The notes beneath the pieces were generated by a model. The model was given only the letters and a program-made list of their open reading frames with translations. It was not told where the DNA came from and did no database searches. Of a stretch of 11,566 bases of DNA, positions 1 through 6,160 are shown piece by piece. The stretch is taken from assembly GCA_025453415.1 (NCBI GenBank), contig JALOQL010000020.1, forward strand, positions 1 to 11,566. The letters run 5' to 3'. The DNA comes from Minisyncoccota bacterium. Its GTDB lineage: Bacteria > Patescibacteriota > Minisyncoccia > Minisyncoccales > UBA5738. The stretch's first letter is position 1; every line of letters starts with the position of its first letter. A program made the translations under genes and the position numbers.

Positions 1-767
1 GCCAGTGGCCGCTGTTGACCCTGGGGTATCCCAATGGTGACGATTACAAAAAATATTATCCGACCGACCTGATGGAAACAGGTTCGGATTTGGTTTTTAA
101 ATGGGTGCCGCGAATGATCCTTTTTGGATTGTATTTAGACGGCCGGATCCCTTTTAAAAACCTTTATTTCCACGGCATGGTCAATGACGAGAAGAACCAG
201 AAAATGAGCAAAAGCAAAGGCAACGTGATAAGCCCGATCGACCTGAGTGATAAATTTGGCACCGATGCGCTGCGGATGGCATTGGTTATGGGAAATGCGC
301 CGGGCTCGAACGTATCGCTGGCGGAAAATAAAGTGAAAGGATACAAACATTTCGCCAACAAAGTCTGGAACATCGCGCGTTTTGTCCTGGCGAATACGGA
401 AGGGGTCGATTTGAGCCAAAAGCCAGAATTGATGGACCAAGACCAAAAAATCATCGATGAGTTCCGCTCAGTCGCCGAAAAGATGACGCAAAACCTCGAG
501 GATCTAAGGTTTGATCTGGCGGCCGATAAAATATATCACTACCTTTGGCATGTTTTTGCCGACATTGTCATCGAGGAAAGCAAAAAGCGCCTGAATGAAG
601 GAACGGAGGCGGAAAAAATATCGGCCAAGAGGATGTTGCTGTTGATATTGCGCGATTCGCTGAAACTTTTACACCCCTTTATGCCGTTTGTTACCGAGGA
701 AATCTACGGGTTTCTGCCGGTGAGGGATAAAAAGGATCTGATCGTTGAAAGCTGGCCAAAAATCTAG
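1..767 (+). CDS. valS: Valyl-tRNA synthetase, C-terminal part (5' end outside window)
   Basis: This is the last 254 residues of a class I aminoacyl-tRNA synthetase that charges tRNA-Val in the cytoplasm; the first full codon is at position 3 and the gene enters from the left edge. The end of the Rossmann catalytic domain is visible: a W-P-x-x-T-L-G-Y-P stretch, then GSDLVFKWVPRMI (ValRS/IleRS-type G-x-D-x-x-x-x-W-x-x-R-M), then the KMSKS loop as KMSKSKGNV encoded at 201-227. The helical anticodon-binding domain follows and ends with HPFMPFVTEEIYGFLP. The protein stops at VESWPKI, soon after that domain, so the long C-terminal extension and coiled-coil arm of ordinary ValRS are missing. The assignment to Val rather than Ile or Leu rests on these motifs. 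It ends with TAG 9 nt before aspS, so the two are probably co-transcribed. Confidence 0.9.
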   Translation, partial: QWPLLTLGYPNGDDYKKYYPTDLMETGSDLVFKWVPRMILFGLYLDGRIPFKNLYFHGMVNDEKNQKMSKSKGNVISPIDLSDKFGTDALRMALVMGNAPGSNVSLAENKVKGYKHFANKVWNIARFVLANTEGVDLSQKPELMDQDQKIIDEFRSVAEKMTQNLEDLRFDLAADKIYHYLWHVFADIVIEESKKRLNEGTEAEKISAKRMLLLILRDSLKLLHPFMPFVTEEIYGFLPVRDKKDLIVESWPKI

Positions 768-776
768 AAAAATCAC

Positions 777-2192
777 ATGGAAAACCAAAATCAAAACTTA
801 CGAACGATGATTTCCGAAACCCCGCAGAAAACGGGCCAAAAGGTCCGCCTTTGCGGCTGGGTCCAAACCGTGCGGTCGCACGGCAAGATCATTTTTTTCG
901 ACTTGCGCGACCGCAGCGGCGTGATCCAAACCGTGATTATTCCGAAAATGCCGTTTTTCGAGCAGGCCAAGGAGGTTCGCAGCGAATGGGTGGTCGAATT
1001 GACCGGGACGGTCAACGAGCGGCCCGCCAATATGGTTAACGACAAGATCGAGACCGGGAAGGTCGAGCTTTTCGTCGAAGGCCTGAAGGTTTTGTCCAAA
1101 GCGCAAACTTTACCGTTTTCGATCGAAGGCGACGGTTATGATATTGGCGAGGACCACCGCCTGAAATATCGTTATCTGGATTTGCGCCGCAAGCGGCTCC
1201 ACGATAGTCTGATCTTTCGCGGCAAGGTGAACGGTTACATCCGGGACTTTTTTTCCAAGGAGAATTTTGTCGAAGTGGAAACTCCCTATATCAGCCGATC
1301 AACACCCGAGGGGGCGCGGGATTATTTGGTGCCTTCTCGCATGGATCAGGGTAAGTTTTTTGCGTTGCCGCAAAGCCCGCAGCAGTATAAACAACTTTTA
1401 ATGGTGGCGGGGCTGGAGCGTTACTATCAAATTGCCCGGTGCTTCCGCGACGAGGATACCCGCGGCGATCGCCAACCGGAATTCACCCAGCTGGATCTTG
1501 AGATGAGCTTTGTCGAGCAGGAGGAAGTGATGCAGCTTACCGAGAAAATGCTCATTGGGTTGATTAAGGCAACGGCTCCCGGAAAAAAAATTCAGGCAAT
1601 ACCGTTTCCCAGGCTTACTTATGCCGAGGCGCAGCAAAAATACGGAACCGATCGGCCTGACTTGCGAGAGGATAAAAATGACCCCGATTTGCTGGCTCCG
1701 TGCTGGGTCGTTGATTTTCCTTTTTTCGAGAAAGACAAAGACGGTGGTTGGACGTTTACGCATAATCCTTTTTCGGCGCCGAAACCTGAATTCGACGGCG
1801 ACCTGGCGTTCGGCAACAATATTTCGGAAATAGTCGCGGCGCAATACGATATTGTTCTTAACGGTTGGGAAATCGGCGGCGGCAGTATCCGCAATCATCG
1901 GAGGGAAGTTCTCGAAAAGGTTTTGGAGATAATTGGCGTGAAGAATATAAAAGAAAATTTTGGCCACATGCTGGAAGCTTTTTCGTTTGGCGTACCTCCG
2001 CACGGCGGCATTGCTTTTGGCCTGGATCGTTTACTTATGATATTGCAAAACGAACCCAATATACGAGAAACAATCGCTTTTCCGAAGACGGGGGACGGTC
2101 GGGACCTGATGATGGAAGCGCCGTCCGAAGTATCCGCCGAACAGTTGAATGAGCTGGGATTGGCGATCGTTAAAAAACCCGCCGCAAATTAA
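777..2192 (+). CDS. aspS: Aspartyl-tRNA synthetase, bacterial lineage but lacking the GAD domain; probably non-discriminating
   Basis: A 471-residue class II synthetase that charges tRNA-Asp in the cytoplasm. An N-terminal OB-fold (about residues 20-110, with GWVQTVRSHGKIIFFDLRDR) binds the anticodon. The catalytic domain shows a motif 1 region (FVEVETPYISRSTPEGARDY, 164-183), motif 2 (FRDEDTRGDRQPEFTQLD, 223-240) and motif 3 (HGGIAFGLDRL, 409-419). The tail RETIAFPKTGDGRDLM is typical of bacterial AspRS. Bacterial enzymes are usually about 590 residues because a GAD domain of over 100 residues sits between YGTDKPDLR and the W-x-x-DFP motif. Here only about 11 residues separate YGTDRPDLR (ends 297) from CWVVDFP (from 309), so that domain is gone. 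His35 aligns with the histidine of non-discriminating bacterial AspRS, where E. coli has Leu, suggesting that it also charges tRNA-Asn. No clear ribosome-binding site precedes the ATG. Confidence 0.95.
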   Translation: MENQNQNLRTMISETPQKTGQKVRLCGWVQTVRSHGKIIFFDLRDRSGVIQTVIIPKMPFFEQAKEVRSEWVVELTGTVNERPANMVNDKIETGKVELFVEGLKVLSKAQTLPFSIEGDGYDIGEDHRLKYRYLDLRRKRLHDSLIFRGKVNGYIRDFFSKENFVEVETPYISRSTPEGARDYLVPSRMDQGKFFALPQSPQQYKQLLMVAGLERYYQIARCFRDEDTRGDRQPEFTQLDLEMSFVEQEEVMQLTEKMLIGLIKATAPGKKIQAIPFPRLTYAEAQQKYGTDRPDLREDKNDPDLLAPCWVVDFPFFEKDKDGGWTFTHNPFSAPKPEFDGDLAFGNNISEIVAAQYDIVLNGWEIGGGSIRNHRREVLEKVLEIIGVKNIKENFGHMLEAFSFGVPPHGGIAFGLDRLLMILQNEPNIRETIAFPKTGDGRDLMMEAPSEVSAEQLNELGLAIVKKPAAN

Positions 2193-2201
2193 AATTATCG
2201 C

Positions 2202-3194
2202 ATGATAAAACCGCAACCCGCGCCGATACCGCGCCGCTTATATCCGGGCAGAAAATACGAAGCCGCTTCGACGGGAAATGTCGCCGGGCGGATATCGTAT
2301 TTCGTCGTGGCGGTGGTTCTGGGCGGCGGTTTCGGGCTGGCGTTAAACGACGGACAGACGCGCTTTGAAAATTATCTTTACGCGCAGATTTCCCAGCCCC
2401 TGGACGGCATTGTTTACGCGACTGCCCCGGCCAAAACAAAACCCGAGCTGGAGCTCGACGCCAAGGCGGCAGTATCCTACCGGATCAGTTCCAACGGCCG
2501 GGAACACGTTGTTTACGAAAAGAACATCGACGGGCGGATGCCCATCGCCTCGGTGACCAAATTGATGTCGGCGGTCGTGGTCCTCGAAAACAAGAGCGCG
2601 TACGATTTAGACAAGGCGGTGTTCATCGACGCCAACGCGGCGGCGCCGGATGACGTGCCGGTTTTTGGCAACCTTAATTACGGGCAATTTTATACCGTGC
2701 GCCAGCTGTTGAACCTGATGCTTTATTATTCCAGCAACGATGCGGCGCAGACCCTGGCCCAAGTTGCCGGCGAGGACGAATTCGTGGCGCGTATGAATGA
2801 AAAAGCCAGAGCGCTGGGCATGGAAGGCACCGTTTTCTACAATCCGCACGGGTTGGATCTTAGCGACGGAAAAGCCAATCTTTCCAGCGTCGCCGACCTC
2901 TTGAAGTTGACGCGCTACATTTTGGAAAGCCATCCTGAAATAATGTCGTTTTCAACCCAAGCCGGGCCATACGCGACCGAAAATGGCATATTTTCGGTCA
3001 AACTTTGGGACGGCAACAAGCTGATCGGCGGCAAGACCGGCTACACCGTTGCCGCGGGGGGCTGCATGGAGCTGGTTTTCGAAAATGCAAACCGGCGCCG
3101 CTATATCAATATTGTTTTGGGCGCGGCGTCTTCCGAGGATCGCGTGGCGCAGATGCAAAAATTGGTAAATTTCGCCAACAGCGCGGATAAATAA
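2202..3194 (+). CDS. D-alanyl-D-alanine carboxypeptidase (peptidase S11, PBP5/DacA-like), N-terminally anchored
   Basis: A 330-residue serine penicillin-binding protein that would remove the terminal D-Ala from peptidoglycan stem peptides on the outer face of the membrane. All three active-site motifs of the family are present and in order: SVTK (117-120, nucleophile Ser117), SSN (177-179) and KTG (278-280). The flanking sequence PIASVTKLMSA and the later YNPHGLD are typical S11. A basic, proline-rich N-terminus is followed by one hydrophobic segment (about residues 29-48), which looks like an uncleaved signal anchor. The protein ends soon after the catalytic domain, so the C-terminal beta domain and amphipathic anchor of E. 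coli PBP5 are absent and the N-terminal helix probably holds it in the membrane. It lies 9 nt after aspS and 6 nt before mraY. I leave the symbol blank because dacA, dacB and dacF-type members cannot be separated here. Confidence 0.9.
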   Translation: MIKPQPAPIPRRLYPGRKYEAASTGNVAGRISYFVVAVVLGGGFGLALNDGQTRFENYLYAQISQPLDGIVYATAPAKTKPELELDAKAAVSYRISSNGREHVVYEKNIDGRMPIASVTKLMSAVVVLENKSAYDLDKAVFIDANAAAPDDVPVFGNLNYGQFYTVRQLLNLMLYYSSNDAAQTLAQVAGEDEFVARMNEKARALGMEGTVFYNPHGLDLSDGKANLSSVADLLKLTRYILESHPEIMSFSTQAGPYATENGIFSVKLWDGNKLIGGKTGYTVAAGGCMELVFENANRRRYINIVLGAASSEDRVAQMQKLVNFANSADK

Positions 3195-3200
3195 TTAAAC

Positions 3201-4310
3201 ATGACACTTTTTACTTTCGATATCATCAGAATGCTCGGCTTTACCGCATTGACGGCTGTAATCGCTTTCGCGGCCGCGCCGGCGCTGATCGCGTTTCTGC
3301 ATCGGATAAAATTCTGGAAGAAAAGCGCGCGCAATAAAACCATTACCGGCGAAATCGCTTCAGTCTTCCTTTCGCTGCACAAGGAGAAAGAAACAACTGT
3401 GCCTCGCGGCGGCGGTTTATTGATCTGGGTTTCGGTATTGGCGGTGACGGTATTGGTCTGGGCGGTAACTTCCATCGTCGTGCAGATATGGGCCGGGATG
3501 AACTACACGGGGCCGTGGTGGTTTTACATGCTCGACTTTTTTTCGAGGCCCCAGGTTTGGCTGCCGATGTTTACCCTGGTGGTGGGTTCGCTGGTCGGGC
3601 TTTTCGACGACATCATCACCGTTTACGGCGGCGGCCGGTATATCGGCGGCGGTATCAGCTTCAAACGCCGCATGGCGTTGGTGGCGGCGATCGGCCTGGT
3701 AGGCGGATGGTGGTTTTTCGACAGGCTGGGATATACCACGATGCATATCCCTTTAATCTACGATTTTCCGGCAGGCATAGATGTTTTTATTGGCTGGCTT
3801 TATGTGCCGCTGTTCGTCGTGGTAATGCTCGCGACTTGGGCAGGCGGGGTTATTGACGGATTGGACGGTTTGGCCGGAGGGGCGTTCGCGTCGATTTTCG
3901 GCGCATTCGCTTTGATCGCGTTTTCGCAGGATAAGGCCGATTTGGCGACCTTTTGCGCCATCATTTGCGGGGCGCTGTTCGCGTTCCTTTGGTTCAATAT
4001 TCCGCCGGCCAGGTTCTACATGTCGGAGACCGGCGTTTTGGGCCTCACTTCGACAATGACCGTGGTGGCATTTTTGACCGATTCGGTGGTTGTTCTGCCG
4101 ATAATCGCGGGCCTGTTGGTCATGGAGGCCGGTTCGGTGATCATTCAACTCATGCATAAAAAAATCTTCAAAAAAAAGCTTTGGCTGTCGACGCCGATCC
4201 ACCACCATTTCGAAGCCATCGGCTGGCCGGCATATAAAGTGACGATGCGTTTCTGGATCCTGGGAATCATCTTTGCCGCAGTCGGCGTGGCAATCCGGCT
4301 GGTCGGCTAA
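3201..4310 (+). CDS. mraY: Phospho-N-acetylmuramoyl-pentapeptide transferase, divergent MraY
   Basis: A 369-residue polytopic membrane enzyme that transfers phospho-MurNAc-pentapeptide from UDP to undecaprenyl phosphate, giving lipid I on the cytoplasmic face. Diagnostic motifs are LVGLFDD (131-137, paired Mg-binding aspartates), IDGLDGLAGG (218-227) and the MraY-specific TPIHHHFEAIGWP (331-343), which separates it from WecA/TagO relatives. Roughly ten hydrophobic segments fit the fold. Several usually invariant positions differ. The PTMGG motif reads VPRGGG (67-72), the asparagines before DGLDGLA are replaced (WAGGVIDGLDG) and the GDTGS motif reads SETGV (275-279). These look like lineage divergence, because the catalytic aspartates and the histidine cluster are kept. 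It sits 6 nt downstream of the carboxypeptidase gene and directly upstream of the murL-like gene. Confidence 0.93.
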   Translation: MTLFTFDIIRMLGFTALTAVIAFAAAPALIAFLHRIKFWKKSARNKTITGEIASVFLSLHKEKETTVPRGGGLLIWVSVLAVTVLVWAVTSIVVQIWAGMNYTGPWWFYMLDFFSRPQVWLPMFTLVVGSLVGLFDDIITVYGGGRYIGGGISFKRRMALVAAIGLVGGWWFFDRLGYTTMHIPLIYDFPAGIDVFIGWLYVPLFVVVMLATWAGGVIDGLDGLAGGAFASIFGAFALIAFSQDKADLATFCAIICGALFAFLWFNIPPARFYMSETGVLGLTSTMTVVAFLTDSVVVLPIIAGLLVMEAGSVIIQLMHKKIFKKKLWLSTPIHHHFEAIGWPAYKVTMRFWILGIIFAAVGVAIRLVG

Positions 4311-4328
4311 GTGTTTTTAATCCGCAAT

Positions 4329-5726
4329 ATGGATCTCGGATTCCTTCAAAAAAAATATCCCGAGTTCGTTTACGAAAATTATTTCTGGAAAACCGCCAGT
4401 GGCGATTTGACCGCGGTTTTTCGTTTTACGATGGGCGATATCGAGTTCAGTCCCGAGATCGTTATCCGGGGCGTTGACAAGAGGCGCATTGCCAAGATCG
4501 GCAAGTCGGTTGTCGATAACCTGGTTTTTCATATGGGTCTGGCTGAGATTCCTTCATACTGGAAGTCGGCGTGCCCGCCGACGGTCGTTATCCGCGCCGG
4601 ATATATGGATAAAAAGCAGACGGCCTTCTGGAGCGATTTAATTGCCAATATGGGGCAGTTTTTCTACGAAAACGATCTGCCCTTCATCAAACCCGAATTT
4701 CGCGTCGAATGCGCCAAAATAAAGCCGTATCCGGCGGCCTTCAAAGATAAAGTTTCGGATCGCTGTCTTGTCCCGTTGGGCGGCGGCAAGGATTCGCTGG
4801 TCACCTTGGAAGTCTTGCGGGACGCCAAAAAGCAATTGGCGACTTTCACGCTCAATGCCAATGCGGCACTGGTCCGGGTGGCGGTTGCGTCCGAAGCGAG
4901 AAATATAGCCGTCGAAAGGAAGATTGACAAGAAGATCGTTGAGCTCAATAAGCTTGGCTATCTGAACGGCCACACGCCGTTTTCCGCGATTTTGTCGGTT
5001 ATGAGCGTGGGGTTGGCGGCGATATTCGATTGCAACCAGGTCGCGATTTCCCAGGAACGCAGTTCTAACGAGGGAAACGTGAAATACCGGAACCGGACAG
5101 TGAACCACCAATACACCAAAACTTTCGATTTCGAAAACAAATTCCGCGAATATGCCAAAAAATATCTGGTCTCCCGCGTTGATTATTACAGCTTTTTACG
5201 GCCGCTTTACGAGCTCCAGATAGCCGGTATTTTTGCCCGCCGGGGAAAATATTTCGACACTTTCTTGAGCTGCAACAGGTCGTTTACGATTTCGGCCCGC
5301 GAAAATAGGATCGATTCCGGGTGGTGCGGCAAATGCTCCAAGTGCCTGTCGATATTCTCGATGCTTTATCCGTTTGTCGGCAAAGAGGCGGCGGTGAAGA
5401 TTTTTGGTCGGGATATGTTCGATGATGCCGGGATGCTGGAAACGATGCGGGAATTGACCGGGCAGTCGGCGGTAAAGCCGTTCGAGTGCGTGGGGACGCG
5501 CGAAGAAAGCCTGGTCGCGTTCTATCTTTCGTCAAAGGTTAATTCCGGGAGAAAGCCGTATCTGCTTGAATATTTCGAGAAAAATATTTTGCCCCATCAG
5601 CGCAACATGGAAAGGCGCGCGAAAAAAATTCTGACTTCCTGGAACAAGAATCACAATCTCCCGAAGCCGTTTGCGGCGCGGCTCAAAAAAGAAATCGATG
5701 CTTGTGGAAAACTTGAATTGACATAG
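4329..5726 (+). CDS. murL: MurL-like UDP-MurNAc-L-Ala-L-Glu epimerase
   Basis: A soluble protein of 465 residues from the ATG at 4329. I recognise it as resembling MurL, which in Xanthomonas converts the terminal L-Glu of UDP-MurNAc-L-Ala-L-Glu to D-Glu in an ATP-dependent reaction. Visible signatures are a PP-loop-like nucleotide-binding motif LGGGKDSLVTLEVL (150-163), the block SQERSSNEGN (241-250) followed by VNHQYTK (258-264), a conserved LSCNRS (313-318), and a cysteine cluster WCGKCSKC (332-339) that could bind a metal. An in-frame GTG at 4311 abuts the mraY stop and would add six residues. I prefer ATG 4329 because it gives an 18-nt gap, closer to the short gaps elsewhere in this operon. 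The position beside mraY and upstream of a murD-like gene strongly supports a role in wall precursors. The exact substrate is inferred from the family and context. An unrelated PP-loop ligase is the main alternative. Confidence 0.8.
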   Translation: MDLGFLQKKYPEFVYENYFWKTASGDLTAVFRFTMGDIEFSPEIVIRGVDKRRIAKIGKSVVDNLVFHMGLAEIPSYWKSACPPTVVIRAGYMDKKQTAFWSDLIANMGQFFYENDLPFIKPEFRVECAKIKPYPAAFKDKVSDRCLVPLGGGKDSLVTLEVLRDAKKQLATFTLNANAALVRVAVASEARNIAVERKIDKKIVELNKLGYLNGHTPFSAILSVMSVGLAAIFDCNQVAISQERSSNEGNVKYRNRTVNHQYTKTFDFENKFREYAKKYLVSRVDYYSFLRPLYELQIAGIFARRGKYFDTFLSCNRSFTISARENRIDSGWCGKCSKCLSIFSMLYPFVGKEAAVKIFGRDMFDDAGMLETMRELTGQSAVKPFECVGTREESLVAFYLSSKVNSGRKPYLLEYFEKNILPHQRNMERRAKKILTSWNKNHNLPKPFAARLKKEIDACGKLELT

Positions 5727-5745
5727 TATTTTGCCGATGTAAAAT
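5718..5745 (+). promoter_or_regulatory. Sigma70-type promoter for the intergenic RNA region
   Basis: A perfect -35 box TTGACA (5718-5723) lies over the last codons of the murL-like gene. It is followed after a 16-nt spacer by TAAAAT (5740-5745), five of six matches to TATAAT. This is the best promoter by eye in the window. Transcription would start near 5752-5753, just where the purine-rich noncoding segment begins. That no open reading frame follows suggests an RNA product or a long leader for the murD-like gene. Assigned by inspection only. Confidence 0.6.
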
Positions 5746-5752
5746 AAATATT

Positions 5753-6091
5753 GTGAGCGTAAGCAGCGAGTAAGAAGAGCGCGAGCGAAGTGTAGGTACA
5801 GAGTAAGTGTAGAGTGAAGACGTGGAGTTCATTGCCAATCTACGGTTCCAGGATCGGATTTTCTATAAAGAGGTCACGATTTACAGGGAAACATCTTTTC
5901 CGCAAAAATAGGAAAGGATATTTCCGGGAGTCTCGCGGTCAGAAAAATCCTTTTTTGGAACTTACCTCATCGCTAAGGACGCCAAAAGCGCCCCAGCAGG
6001 AATAGGAGGGCTCTGCGGAACGCTTCCGTTAAGTGCTTTTGATACCGGTATCGAAAGCAGCTAAGGGAAGCGGGGCCGCACCCCTCCTTTT
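5753..6091 (+). ncRNA. Putative structured noncoding RNA or leader of unknown family
   Basis: The gap between the murL-like and murD-like genes (5727-6160) has no convincing protein gene in six frames. It starts at a strong promoter and ends in a long hairpin followed by TTTT, giving a predicted transcript of about 340 nt. The 5' part (5753-5826) is very purine-rich, with repeated GCGAG/GAGCG units. The middle has nested inverted repeats: TGTAGA (5809-5814) with TCTAC (5850-5854), GAGGT (5870-5874) with ACCTC (5964-5968), and inside that AAAGGAT (5913-5919) with ATCCTTT (5947-5953). GGAAA at 5911-5915 can also pair with TTTCC at 5897-5901 or 5921-5925, so alternative folds are possible. I looked for RNase P RNA, tmRNA, 6S and SRP RNA signatures and found none that hold. 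It could be a free small RNA, a riboswitch-like leader for murD2-ftsW, or a dispersed genomic element. Confidence 0.45.
6004..6091 (+). terminator. Long imperfect stem-loop followed by TTTT, candidate terminator
   Basis: The two arms pair over almost their whole length. AGGAGGG (6004-6010) pairs with CCCTCCT (6082-6088), TGCGG (6014-6018) with CCGCA (6076-6080), CGCTTCC (6021-6027) with GGAAGCG (6066-6072), TTA (6029-6031) with TAA (6062-6064), TGCTTT (6034-6039) with AAAGCA (6054-6059), and GATA (6041-6044) with TATC (6049-6052) around a CCGG loop. Four T follow the stem. The helix is far longer than a usual intrinsic terminator, so it may be part of a folded RNA that also ends transcription about 70 nt before the murD-like start. 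Confidence 0.5.
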
Positions 6092-6138
6092 AACTTTGGC
6101 CGGCCTACGGAAAACCATTTTTTGGCAGTGCGGTTTCG

Positions 6139-6147
6139 TGTTAAAAT
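6139..6147 (+). promoter_or_regulatory. Extended -10 promoter for murD2-ftsW
   Basis: TG-T-TAAAAT forms an extended -10 element (TG at 6139-6140, TAAAAT at 6142-6147). A TTGGCA at 6122-6127 resembles a -35 box, but the 14-nt spacer is short, so the TGn extension may matter more. The predicted start is near 6154, only about 7 nt before the ATG at 6161. The mRNA would be nearly leaderless, which fits the absence of a Shine-Dalgarno sequence. Confidence 0.45.
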
Positions 6148-6160
6148 ACATCATAAATAT

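Noticed and set aside
1398..2003. 201-codon open frame on the minus strand
   Set aside because: It lies wholly inside aspS, which has clear catalytic motifs; the reverse frame has no recognisable domain and is a shadow. The same applies to other antisense frames in the window.
4311..4328. GTG start for the murL-like gene directly abutting the mraY stop
   Set aside because: It is possible, but ATG 4329 is only six codons later and gives a gap closer to the short gaps of the neighbouring genes.
5814..6005. 63-codon open frame in the intergenic region
   Set aside because: It has a very basic, low-information composition, no ribosome-binding site and no recognisable domain, and it lies inside the predicted RNA structure. 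A frameshifted alternative (5822-5911 joined to 5908-5976) reads more like protein but is too short and broken to call a pseudogene.
6004..6091. Possible 4.5S SRP RNA, because GGGCTCTG, CCGG and AAGCAGC-T-AAGG occur in the same order as in E. coli ffs
   Set aside because: The GGAA tetraloop and the conserved symmetric loop that binds Ffh (CAGG opposite AGCA) are absent; the corresponding positions form an uninterrupted helix here. The likeness is probably chance.
5753..6091. RNase P RNA, tmRNA or 6S RNA
   Set aside because: The size would fit the first two, but I see no GAGGAAAGTCC or ACAGAA-type core of RNase P, no tRNA-like ends or tag reading frame of tmRNA, and no single long bulged duplex of 6S.
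6122..6160. GTG start for the murD-like gene at 6122
   Set aside because: It adds 13 residues with no family likeness and would overlap the extended -10 element; the family N-terminus begins just after ATG 6161.
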